Shown here: positions 1 through 7,158 of the stretch, in pieces
Layout of the letters: each line of letters starts with the position of its first letter
Position numbering within the stretch: position 1 is the first letter of the stretch
Source: Prochlorococcus sp. AG-347-M15
Lineage (GTDB): Bacteria; Cyanobacteriota; Cyanobacteriia; PCC-6307; Cyanobiaceae
DNA: 35,220 nucleotides
Assembly (NCBI GenBank): GCA_003281185.1
Contig: QCCS01000014.1
Span: 1-35,220, forward strand
Direction of reading: 5' to 3'
Program-made: the position numbers and the translations under genes
The notes under the pieces: generated by a model
Database searches by the model: none
What the model saw: only the letters and a program-made list of their open reading frames with translations
What the model was told of the DNA's origin: nothing

Positions 1-269
1 CACCAAACCAGTTTTTGTGAAAACATGGTTTTGTGTGTAAATTTATTGGGAATGCAAACTAATGCTATAAAACCAGTTATTTAAATAAAAGAAAGTTTCA
101 AGTTTTTAATAGCGAAAAAAAAATGTGTTAACATGAATTTAAATAATTGATTTGATTTGGGTTTATTTAACCTCGTTAAAATTATTGTTTAGTTGATTTA
201 TCTATTTTAATTTTTGAACTTTTTTAGCTTTAATTTTGCAAGAAATTTTTAAAAGAGAATTAAAACCTA

Positions 270-983
270 ATGAGCCAGATTATTAAATTAAGTCGATCGA
301 CTGTAGAGAAATATTTTAGTTGCCCTAGATGTTGTGTACTTGATAAAAAATATAAAATAAAACCTCCATCATTACCATTTACATTAAATTTAGCTGTCGA
401 TAATTTATGTAAAAAAGAATTTGATTATTATAGGAGAATTCAAAAACCACATCCTTTATTTATTGATAATGATATTGATGCTGTTCCTTTTAAACATCAA
501 GATTTAGAAATTTGGAGAAGTAATTTTCAAGGAATAAGATATAGGTCAGTTGAACATCATTATGATTTTGGTGGAGCAGTAGATGATGTTTGGCAGAAAA
601 AAAATGGTGACCTTATCATTGTTGACGTAAAAGCGACATCAAGAAGTAATTTTGACTGGTCCGAGACTTTTGATAAATATGAATATGCAAAAGCTTACAA
701 GAGACAACTGGAAATGTATCAATGGTTATTTAAAAAAAACGGCTTTAAAGTTGCCAATGAAGCTTATCTTTTATATTTTAATGGAAAGAAAAATGAGGAA
801 GTTTTTAATAATCAATTAAATTTTGATACACATCTAATTAGATTAGATTGTTCTACAACATGGGTAGAAAGTAAAATAATTGAGACGGTAAATTTGTTAC
901 GTTCAGATATTTTTCCTAAACCTTCATTGACTTGTGAATACTGTAATTATTTGAAAAAGCGTTGGCAATTAGTGATAAATTAA
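270..983 (+). CDS. PD-(D/E)XK nuclease family protein, Cas4/RecB-like
   Basis: A 237-residue protein with the signature of the RecB/Cas4 branch of PD-(D/E)XK nucleases. The active-site acids sit in VDD (D105/D106) and VDVK (D119, K121), followed by a QxxxY motif at Q146-Y150. Cysteines at both ends (C18, C21, C22 and C222, C225) are placed like those holding the 4Fe-4S cluster of Cas4 and AddB. By family knowledge it should be a metal-dependent, possibly Fe-S nuclease acting on DNA ends. No cas, recB/C or addA partner lies nearby, so the actual pathway is unknown. The ATG at 270 is preceded only by a weak AGAG. The fold assignment is fairly certain; substrate and role are inference. Confidence 0.8.
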   Translation: MSQIIKLSRSTVEKYFSCPRCCVLDKKYKIKPPSLPFTLNLAVDNLCKKEFDYYRRIQKPHPLFIDNDIDAVPFKHQDLEIWRSNFQGIRYRSVEHHYDFGGAVDDVWQKKNGDLIIVDVKATSRSNFDWSETFDKYEYAKAYKRQLEMYQWLFKKNGFKVANEAYLLYFNGKKNEEVFNNQLNFDTHLIRLDCSTTWVESKIIETVNLLRSDIFPKPSLTCEYCNYLKKRWQLVIN

Positions 984-1063
984 TAATTTTTGGAAATTTT
1001 TTTAAATTTCTGGAAAAATAGTAAAAAAAAGATAATCTTTAATAAGATTGTCAATTTTAAGTT

Positions 1064-1672
1064 TTGTTAGAATCCAATAGCTCTGAAAGAAGGGTAACCA
1101 ATCATCTTCAACAAGATGTAGTAAAAGTTTCTGGAAAAAAAATTTTTATTAATCCTTTTTTGTATTGGAGGAGATTTGATGAAAATACAAATAGATGGCT
1201 CCGTGAACCTGGTCAAATGTCAGAGGATCAAATTCAACCTAATAGGAATCGTTTCTATCCCGAAATAGAGTGGGCTGATTTAAGTCATGATCAAAAGCAA
1301 ATAAAAGATGCAACTGTAGAGATGTTTTTAAAAACTCTTGAATTGATAAGTACATTTCACCCTTATCTAAGTTCAGGACAGTTATTGGAAGTTGAGAGAA
1401 AAATGGCAATTGTAAAAAAGATTCCTTTTGAAAAGTGGGTTTCAAAATCTTTTGCAAAAAAAGCAAAATTGATAGAATATGAAAAAAGAAAATTTCAAAG
1501 AGAGAGGTTTTTGAGTAGCTGGAAGGAATGGTTTAGTCTCGAAAATACTCAACAAGCTATTCTGCCATTAATAGTAACGATATTTATTTCATCATTTATA
1601 GGCTGGTCTCTAGGAATATCTAAAAATAGTTGTAATCCTTATTTTGAACAAAACTTAGATCAGTTAAATTAA
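1064..1672 (+). CDS. conserved-looking hypothetical protein with C-terminal membrane anchor
   Basis: A 202-residue protein I do not recognise. The frame is closed by a TAA at 1058, so the TTG at 1064 is the only start able to include the well-structured stretch beginning KIFINPFLYWRRF. The first internal Met would delete it. The soluble part (about residues 1-160) is charged and mostly helical-looking, with many Lys, Arg and Glu. A single hydrophobic segment at about 165-185 (LPLIVTIFISSFIGWSLGI) suggests a C-terminal tail anchor with the bulk in the cytoplasm. It lies between a nuclease gene and the ftsI unit on the same strand, which gives no firm functional clue. Confidence 0.7.
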   Translation: MLESNSSERRVTNHLQQDVVKVSGKKIFINPFLYWRRFDENTNRWLREPGQMSEDQIQPNRNRFYPEIEWADLSHDQKQIKDATVEMFLKTLELISTFHPYLSSGQLLEVERKMAIVKKIPFEKWVSKSFAKKAKLIEYEKRKFQRERFLSSWKEWFSLENTQQAILPLIVTIFISSFIGWSLGISKNSCNPYFEQNLDQLN

Positions 1673-1781
1673 TTTGATTATGTTATGTTCATTATTGAAC
1701 TTAATATTATTTTGAAAAAATAAATTTTATATTTAAAATTTAAATATAAAGACTATCAAAGCTTAGAAAAATACCAGTTTT

Positions 1782-1931
1782 ATGGATGAAAAATTAAATC
1801 AAAATAACATCCAGAATGATGATTCTACTCTAAATACTGAAGATAATGATTATAAAAAATTAATAAAAAGACTTAAAGAGATGAGTAAAACTATTGGTTT
1901 ATTGGAAAAACATTATTTAGATAATTTTTAA
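1782..1931 (+). CDS. small acidic/helical protein upstream of ftsI
   Basis: A 49-codon ORF with an ATG start whose TAA lies three bases before the TTG of ftsI, a spacing typical of translational coupling. The protein begins MDEKLNQNNI, is rich in Asn, Asp and Lys, and ends in an amphipathic segment (YKKLIKRLKEMSKTIGLLEKHYL, given here by ends: residues 24-46) that could form a short coiled coil. There is no signal peptide or membrane segment. Support for it being a gene is positional and compositional only. The tight link with ftsI suggests a cell-division accessory peptide, but that is inference. Confidence 0.5.
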   Translation: MDEKLNQNNIQNDDSTLNTEDNDYKKLIKRLKEMSKTIGLLEKHYLDNF

Positions 1932-1934
1932 ATC

Positions 1935-3725
1935 TTGGTAAACAGTAGATCTAATAAAAAACTTACTTCATTAAAGAGACAGCCTTTAATATTACTTATT
2001 TTTTCTTCTATTTCGTTTTTATTGATTTTATTCAGATTAATTTTCTTACAACTATTAAATTATGAATCTTTTAAGAAAATGTCTGATGAAAATCGTATCA
2101 GACTTATCGCTACTCAACCAATACGTGGCAGAATTTTAGATAAAGATGGTAATGTTTTAGCAAATAGTAGAGTTAAATATTCATTAATTTTAAAGCCTCA
2201 ATCTGTAAACGAATCTAGTTGGGATAAACATAAATCAAGTATTTGTGATTTGTTAAAAGTTGATATAAATGTAATCCAAAAGAAATATCTTTATGGTTTA
2301 AGAAATAAGCAACTTTCAGTTACCATCCTTGACGATTTAAATGTAGATCAATTAATAAAATTTAAGGAAAATGAAGATAATTTATCTAGTTTTGAAATAG
2401 CGACAAAATTAATTAGAAATTATCCTTATAAATCTCTTGCCGCTCACTTAATTGGTTACACTCAGCCAATTACAGATTCAGAATATAAATTTTTATCTAG
2501 TAAGGGTTATAGATTAAATGATTTAATAGGTAGAACTGGCATTGAATATGTTTTTGAAGATTCTATAAGGGGTGAATGGGGTGGAGAGATGGTTGAAGTA
2601 AATTCTCTAGGCAAATTTCAAAAATCATTAGGTAGAAAACCTTCAACACAGGGAAATGACATTGAATTGACTATTGATATAAATTTGCAATTAGTTGCCG
2701 AGGAACTACTTAAGGATAAAAAAGCTGGCGCGATAATAGTTATGGACCCAAGAGATGGTGCAGTAAGAGCAATGGCAAGTAAACCTACTTTTGATTTGAA
2801 TTTTTTCTCACAGGATTTTAAGCCTGAAAAAGAATATAATAAGATATTTAATTCTGCTGAAAAACCTCTTTTTAACAGAGCATTAAATGCTTATGATCCT
2901 GGCAGTGTTTGGAAAATTGTAACGGCTTTGGCTGGTTTAGAAAGTGGAAAATTTCCTATTGATACTTTGCTAGAAACAAAACCATGTATTACTTATGGTA
3001 GTCAATGTTTTAGAGAGCATAATGATTTAGGCTTTGGAGTAATAGGTTATGAAGATGCTTTAAGAGTTTCGAGTAATACTTTCTTTTATCAAGTTGGATA
3101 TGGTGTAGGTGTTGATGAAATTAATGAAGTTTCTAGAAAGCTTGGTTTTAATTCTTTATCAGGGATTGAAATTTCTGAACAAGAAAATAAAGGCTTTGTA
3201 GCTAGTAGTCAATGGGCTGAAAATGGTAGAGGATGGGGGGAACCTGGAAGAACTCCATGGGTTCCAGAAGATATTGCTAGCATGTCGATTGGTCAATTTG
3301 TCGTTCAAGTTACACCTATTCAAATAGCTAGAGCTTATGCTGCGATTGCAAACGGAGGTTATCTAGTCACTCCTTATTTAGTTAAAAAAGATGGAGAAGA
3401 TTTTTCCGATAAAAGACGTACAAAAATAGACTTTGATCCCAAAAATATTCAGTTGATAAAAAGTGGTCTAAGGAAAGTAGTTCAATCAGGTACAGGAGTA
3501 TCAATCAATTATGGAGTATCAAATTTACCTCCAGTTTCCGGTAAAACTGGTACTGCTGAAGATGGTGAAGGAGGTTTGGATCATGCTTGGTTCGTTTGCT
3601 TTACTCCTTCTGAAAATAGCGAGTTGCTTATAGTTGCTTTTGCTCAAAATACTCCAGGTGGTGGATCTGTTCATGCCCTTCCTATGGCAAGGGAAATTTT
3701 GAAAGTTTGGAACGAAAAAAAATGA
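1935..3725 (+). CDS. ftsI: Peptidoglycan D,D-transpeptidase FtsI / class B penicillin-binding protein
   Basis: A 596-residue class B PBP that cross-links septal peptidoglycan in the periplasm. It has a short cytoplasmic N-terminus, one membrane anchor (about 18-40), a PBP dimerisation domain opening with RGRILDKDGNVLANS, and a transpeptidase domain. The three catalytic motifs are visible: SxxK as S324-V-W-K, SxN as S379-S-N381, and K537-T-G-T. Length fits the family, and no PASTA repeats follow. The start is a TTG at 1935, three bases after the stop of a small upstream ORF, implying coupled translation. FtsI rather than an elongation PBP2 is the likelier identity because of the overall architecture, but the two are not fully separable by eye. 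Confidence 0.9.
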   Translation: MVNSRSNKKLTSLKRQPLILLIFSSISFLLILFRLIFLQLLNYESFKKMSDENRIRLIATQPIRGRILDKDGNVLANSRVKYSLILKPQSVNESSWDKHKSSICDLLKVDINVIQKKYLYGLRNKQLSVTILDDLNVDQLIKFKENEDNLSSFEIATKLIRNYPYKSLAAHLIGYTQPITDSEYKFLSSKGYRLNDLIGRTGIEYVFEDSIRGEWGGEMVEVNSLGKFQKSLGRKPSTQGNDIELTIDINLQLVAEELLKDKKAGAIIVMDPRDGAVRAMASKPTFDLNFFSQDFKPEKEYNKIFNSAEKPLFNRALNAYDPGSVWKIVTALAGLESGKFPIDTLLETKPCITYGSQCFREHNDLGFGVIGYEDALRVSSNTFFYQVGYGVGVDEINEVSRKLGFNSLSGIEISEQENKGFVASSQWAENGRGWGEPGRTPWVPEDIASMSIGQFVVQVTPIQIARAYAAIANGGYLVTPYLVKKDGEDFSDKRRTKIDFDPKNIQLIKSGLRKVVQSGTGVSINYGVSNLPPVSGKTGTAEDGEGGLDHAWFVCFTPSENSELLIVAFAQNTPGGGSVHALPMAREILKVWNEKK

Positions 3726-3738
3726 AATTAAATTAAAT

Positions 3739-3753
3739 CTTAGATTTTCTAAG
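3739..3753. terminator. weak hairpin between convergent genes
   Basis: A 6-bp stem (CTTAGA / TCTAAG, 3-nt loop) fills the short gap between ftsI and the convergent FMN reductase gene. It has no long T run on either side, so it is at best a weak bidirectional terminator. Confidence 0.25.
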
Positions 3754-3754
3754 T

Positions 3755-4279
3755 TTATGTTTTTAATTTTTTCATTTGTAAAAGTCTTTGAATAATATCT
3801 TCAATCGTTTTCATATCTATTGGCTTACTGTATGAAGATAAAAGTTGTCTTCCTAATACCTGACTTCCTAAATGAACTAATTGAATGCGTAATGAAGTAA
3901 GAAGTTCTAATCCTATCCCACCAGAAAATGTAGCAATTGCAATAGGCTGACCATTAAATAAATTCCTGAAGTCATCTCCCGAAATAGAAAGCCAAGCTAT
4001 GAAGTTTGAGAGTATGGGGGGTATTGATCCATTATATTCAGGAGCACAAATCACCCACTTTTCAATTTCAAAAAGCTTTTTTTTTAATTGTTCTATTTCA
4101 ATTGGAATATTTGCTTTGCTGTGAATTCGTGGATTAAATAGTGGTATATCAAGAGTGGTAAGATCTAAAATTTCTGAACTTATTTTAAGTTCAATACTTT
4201 TTTCAAGGAATTTTTCAGAAAGTTCTAGATTTTTTCCACAACTTGCCGTAATAATTATTAGATCTTTTGATTTAGTCAT
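3755..4279 (-). CDS. NAD(P)H-dependent FMN reductase family flavoprotein
   Basis: A 174-residue flavodoxin-fold protein. The segment APEYNGSIPPILSNFIAWLS carries the APEYN-G-x-P motif typical of NADPH-dependent FMN reductases (SsuE/ChrR/azoreductase-like). The N-terminal strand DLIIITAS and following Ser/Gly-containing loop is where the FMN phosphate binds in this fold. The family moves electrons from NAD(P)H to FMN, quinones or other acceptors in the cytoplasm. The gene sits 17 bases downstream of flv1 on the same strand and is probably cotranscribed, so a link to the flavodiiron electron pathway is plausible but inferred. Confidence 0.8.
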   Translation of the reverse strand: MTKSKDLIIITASCGKNLELSEKFLEKSIELKISSEILDLTTLDIPLFNPRIHSKANIPIEIEQLKKKLFEIEKWVICAPEYNGSIPPILSNFIAWLSISGDDFRNLFNGQPIAIATFSGGIGLELLTSLRIQLVHLGSQVLGRQLLSSYSKPIDMKTIEDIIQRLLQMKKLKT

Positions 4280-4296
4280 GAATTAGCAAATTAAAA

Positions 4297-6099
4297 TTAA
4301 TAGTTAGCACCCGTTTTTCGGTGATGAACTGCGGTTAGACTCTCGGATTTTAATACATTACCGTGCAGTACTTCTGCGTATATCACCCAATGATCTCCAC
4401 ACTCCATTCTTTCTTTGACAGTAGCATCTAGCCAAGCTAACGATTCAGGGATGATTATCTGTTCATTAGGAGTTAATTCAATATTTAATCCTTCGAACCT
4501 ATCTTCTCCTGGTGAAAAAGGTCTCGTGAATCTTTTCAAAGGATCTTTAAAGTCTTTTTCACTTAAAATATTTAGAGCAAAAGAATCTCCAATTTGAAGC
4601 AGAGACTCTACCGATCTATCTTTTGCTACTGCAATGCTTAGTCCTGGGGGAGAAAAACTAGCTTGACTAACCCAAGATGCGAGCATAGCCCCTTTGATAT
4701 TATTTTCATCTTTTCCTTTAGAGGCTGTAAGTACACAAAGTGAGCCAATTACTCTTCCTAGAGCTTGTAACTTTGGATCCGTTTTACTCGTAATCATTCC
4801 AGTATCTGATTTTCTGGGTTTTTTCTTTGCTTTTTTTATAATTTTTCTTCCAAAATGTGTTCCTATTTCTTCCAGCTCTTTAATCTTTGGTTTATTTGGT
4901 CTGAATTTAATTCTTATAGGGTCAAAACTAAATTTGAAACCACCGTCTTTTAATTTTGATTCAAGTAAATCTATTGCTTCGCCGCTCCAGCCAAAACTAC
5001 CAAAAATTCCTACTGGTTTATCTCTATTTCCCTCTGATAACAATGTTCCAAGTGCACTTACAATAGGAGTTGGGGCGTGACCGCCTAGCGTCGGAGATCC
5101 TATTAAATATCCATCAGCATTTTGGATAGATTTTATAAGTACGTCATTTGATGTAAATTCACAATTAATACTTTCAACTTCAACAGAAGTTCTATTTATC
5201 CCTTTGGCCAATGCATCACCTATAGAGGCAGTGTTTCCATAGGCACTTGCATAAATAAGAGTGATTTTAGGATTATTTGTTAAGAGATTTTCTCCCCATC
5301 GAATGTAATCATTTAAAAAGCTTTTTAAGCTATACTCGATAGCAGGACCGTGTAATGGTGCAATAGTTTGAATATCGTAATCTGCAATTTTTTCAATTAT
5401 TGATACTACTTGATTAGTCATTGGTGCCATTAAACAATCATAAAAATGTTTTCTATCAATTTCTGTACTAATTCGATTTGTCTCAGACCAATATTCGGAA
5501 GCAATGTGCGCGGAGAAAATTTTTTCACTCAGAAGTATTTCTTGATTGCGTTCATAGATTATTAGACCACCAGGCCAACGTGCTGTTGGGATAGGAATTA
5601 ACTCTAGTGAAATGTTATCTAATTCTAAATTAAATTCTTTTTTGATTATATTTATTTTCGGCAATTGAATTTCAACAAAGTTTTTTAAGTTGGGATTTTT
5701 CTGATTCCAAAGTTCGCTAACAAGTTTAAAGCCAGGATTAGAGCAAGTGATAGTTAAGTTTTGAAATTTTGTACTGATACTTTTAATAGTTTCTATAATT
5801 TGGGGATTAATATGTCCAGAAATGACGTTAATTTTTTGCAATTTAAATTGATCAAAAACATCAGAGATTACTTCATTAAATAAATTTAAATGTTGTTTTT
5901 CGGGTGGATGAACTATAAAAAGTTCTTCTTTACTTTTAATTAAAAAAGTATTAAAAGAGGTACCTTTTTCGAGATTAAATTCAAGTTCAAATCTTTCTTT
6001 ATTTTGATCAAGAAATCTAATACAAGTAAAATTTTCAGTAATCTCAAATTTTGATAAGTTTTGATTCTTTGAAAGTAAATTTGAATTAATAAATGACAT
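4297..6099 (-). CDS. flv1: Flavodiiron protein Flv1 (O2 photoreduction, degenerate metal site)
   Basis: A 600-residue cyanobacterial A-type flavodiiron protein in three parts: beta-lactamase-like (about 1-255), flavodoxin-like (about 275-420, with TLIYASAYGNTASIGDAL) and a C-terminal flavin reductase domain (about 440-600). It is Flv1 rather than Flv3 because the diiron ligands are degenerate. The HxExDH motif reads H96-I-N98-P-Q100-I101, the next His is R174, and the bridging Asp aligns with K193; only H96 and H250 remain. With Flv3 it catalyses NAD(P)H-dependent reduction of O2 to water downstream of photosystem I. The gene is followed closely by the FMN reductase gene. Its upstream region is the unusual spacer at 6100-6543. 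Confidence 0.92.
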   Translation of the reverse strand: MSFINSNLLSKNQNLSKFEITENFTCIRFLDQNKERFELEFNLEKGTSFNTFLIKSKEELFIVHPPEKQHLNLFNEVISDVFDQFKLQKINVISGHINPQIIETIKSISTKFQNLTITCSNPGFKLVSELWNQKNPNLKNFVEIQLPKINIIKKEFNLELDNISLELIPIPTARWPGGLIIYERNQEILLSEKIFSAHIASEYWSETNRISTEIDRKHFYDCLMAPMTNQVVSIIEKIADYDIQTIAPLHGPAIEYSLKSFLNDYIRWGENLLTNNPKITLIYASAYGNTASIGDALAKGINRTSVEVESINCEFTSNDVLIKSIQNADGYLIGSPTLGGHAPTPIVSALGTLLSEGNRDKPVGIFGSFGWSGEAIDLLESKLKDGGFKFSFDPIRIKFRPNKPKIKELEEIGTHFGRKIIKKAKKKPRKSDTGMITSKTDPKLQALGRVIGSLCVLTASKGKDENNIKGAMLASWVSQASFSPPGLSIAVAKDRSVESLLQIGDSFALNILSEKDFKDPLKRFTRPFSPGEDRFEGLNIELTPNEQIIIPESLAWLDATVKERMECGDHWVIYAEVLHGNVLKSESLTAVHHRKTGANY

Positions 6100-6144
6100 T
6101 TATAGATTTATTTTTCTATTAGTGGTTTGTGCCTTTTATTCGAA

Positions 6145-6156
6145 GATAGGGATAAT
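6145..6156 (+). repeat. 12-bp direct repeat GATAGGGATAAT, copy 1
   Basis: Exact copy of the 12-mer at 6409-6420. It ends in GATAAT, close to a -10 hexamer on +. On - it reads ATTATCCCTATC and lies about 45 bases upstream of the flv1 ATG, so it may be a regulatory site of flv1. Confidence 0.5.
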
Positions 6157-6200
6157 ATGATTTTTCAACGGATTTCAGCTATCGACCAGAATATTTAATT

Positions 6201-6214
6201 CTCGTGAAACCGTT
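6201..6214 (+). repeat. CTCGTG-(AA)-ACCGTT element, copy 1
   Basis: CTCGTGAAACCGTT, followed by ATTCAT. It resembles CTCGTGTTCACCGTT at 6339-6353, which is also followed within a few bases by ATTCAT. On - the shared core is AACGGT...CACGAG. It may be a duplicated protein-binding site or a conserved block of two related small RNAs. Confidence 0.4.
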
Positions 6215-6281
6215 ATTCATCAGTTGATTATACCTACAAAGGAACTAATACGTTTATATTCTTTGTACTATTTTCAACTCG

Positions 6282-6314
6282 AAAAAAAAGATCTCTAGTT
6301 GTAGAGATCTTTTT
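6282..6314. terminator. strong rho-independent terminator, both directions
   Basis: A perfect 13-bp stem (AAAAAGATCTCTA at 6285-6297 and TAGAGATCTTTTT at 6302-6314) closes a GTTG loop. Read on - the hairpin is followed by eight Ts, the stronger orientation; read on + by five. No annotated gene ends near it on either strand, so it most likely terminates an unannotated small RNA, or insulates flv1 from leftward transcription. Confidence 0.75.
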
Positions 6315-6338
6315 GAATTTCACTAAATAAAGCATTTC

Positions 6339-6353
6339 CTCGTGTTCACCGTT
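6339..6353 (+). repeat. CTCGTG-(TTC)-ACCGTT element, copy 2
   Basis: Second copy of the element at 6201-6214, on the other side of the hairpin terminator. On - it lies upstream of the terminator, that is, inside the putative leftward small RNA. Confidence 0.4.
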
Positions 6354-6408
6354 TCGATAATTCATTGCATTACACTAACTTAAATTAAATAAATTTATCT
6401 TATTAGCG

Positions 6409-6420
6409 GATAGGGATAAT
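6409..6420 (+). repeat. 12-bp direct repeat GATAGGGATAAT, copy 2
   Basis: Exact second copy of the 12-mer at 6145-6156, ten bases before the 24-bp palindrome. Together with that palindrome it could form a promoter/operator. Confidence 0.5.
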
Positions 6421-6430
6421 GGAAAGCTAT

Positions 6431-6454
6431 CCAACTGTCACATGTGACAGTTGG
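6431..6454. promoter_or_regulatory. 24-bp perfect palindrome, candidate operator
   Basis: CCAACTGTCACA is followed immediately by its exact reverse complement, with no loop and no T run, so a dimeric DNA-binding protein site is likelier than a terminator. The inner core TGTCACATGTGACA is not the NtcA site (GTA-N8-TAC) nor the usual CRP order (TGTGA-N6-TCACA). It lies 90 bases upstream of the ATG at 6544 and could also control a leftward transcript ending at 6282. The regulator is unknown. Confidence 0.55.
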
Positions 6455-6543
6455 TAAAGATAAATATTTCTACTTTGAATCTTTAAAAGATAGATTACTG
6501 TTTAAGTGTGTGAGTGAGTTGTCGTAAATATTTTAATTTTAAA

Positions 6544-6987
6544 ATGAAAATTCTTATTGCAACCCTTATCTTGAGCACTTCTATACCTGTTAATGCTTAT
6601 GAAAGTATTGCAGGCCAAAATAGTCGAACAGCGTATGAATCAAAAAAAGGATATGCATACGAAGACAATTGCTTTCGTTATGAATATAGGGAACAGTATT
6701 TTCCAGGTAATTCAATTTCCCCTGGTTATGTCAAATCTTATAGTGAGAAAATTTCTATACCATGCAATAGTGATCGCAAAGTATTCAATCATTATCATCA
6801 AAGGACTCAACCCAAAACTTCATATGTGAAATATAAACCTGTTCCAAAATGTACTGGCAGTACAACTTTAGGTGGATTGATTGGTGGTGGAATTGCAGCA
6901 TCTCTTTCAAAAAGTGATGCTTATGGTTGGAGTATTCCTTTAGGCGCAGTTTTAGGTGCAGGTATTGGAAATGCAGAATGTAAATAA
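6544..6987 (+). CDS. secreted/periplasmic glycine-zipper protein
   Basis: A 147-residue protein from the ATG at 6544. A GTG ten codons earlier (6514) is open, but the ATG starts a clean signal peptide (MKILIATLILSTSIPVNA, cleavage after the Ala). The mature part is Tyr/Ser-rich with Cys residues (NCFRYEYREQ, SIPCNSD, PKCTG, NAEC) that could pair outside the cytoplasm. The C-terminal third is a glycine-zipper-like hydrophobic hairpin (LGGLIGGGIAASL ... PLGAVLGAGIGNA), as seen in small outer-membrane or periplasmic proteins. Specific function is unknown. It is placed between flv1 and flv3 on the opposite strand, behind a possible operator. Confidence 0.75.
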   Translation: MKILIATLILSTSIPVNAYESIAGQNSRTAYESKKGYAYEDNCFRYEYREQYFPGNSISPGYVKSYSEKISIPCNSDRKVFNHYHQRTQPKTSYVKYKPVPKCTGSTTLGGLIGGGIAASLSKSDAYGWSIPLGAVLGAGIGNAECK

Positions 6988-7158
6988 TTAGGATTTTATT
7001 TAATATCTGGGGTCATTTTTCAAGTGATATTAAACTATACAGATACAATAAATTCAAAATTAAATCTTTATTTTACTCAACTAACTCATAAGTATGATTT
7101 TCTATTATAAGGGTTGTCATACCAGTAGTTTTTTTAAGTTTGTAGATGAAAAATAGGG

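Larger units (their letters stand above)
6100..6543. other. 444-base intergenic region with terminator, repeats and palindrome
   Basis: No convincing ORF lies here. It separates flv1 (reading left) from the secreted-protein gene at 6544 (reading right). It holds a strong hairpin with T runs on both strands (6282-6314), two copies of GATAGGGATAAT (6145, 6409), two copies of a CTCGTG...ACCGTT element (6201, 6339) and a 24-bp perfect palindrome (6431-6454). Promoters for both flanking genes must also be here. The internal terminator implies at least one transcript that starts and ends inside the region, most likely a small RNA. Confidence 0.6.

Noticed and set aside
1..84. Frame open on + from the window edge to a TAA at 84, and a minus-strand ATG at 26 (MFSQKLVW...) running off the edge
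   Set aside because: Too short to judge on either strand; no recognisable motif. One may be the end of a neighbouring gene, but the window cannot decide.
4694..5080. 128-codon ORF on + opposite flv1
   Set aside because: Antisense shadow of a clearly conserved gene; sequence is Phe/Ser/Leu-rich as expected from the complement.
6514..6543. GTG start adding ten residues to the secreted protein
   Set aside because: The ATG at 6544 begins a proper signal peptide; the extra residues would spoil it.
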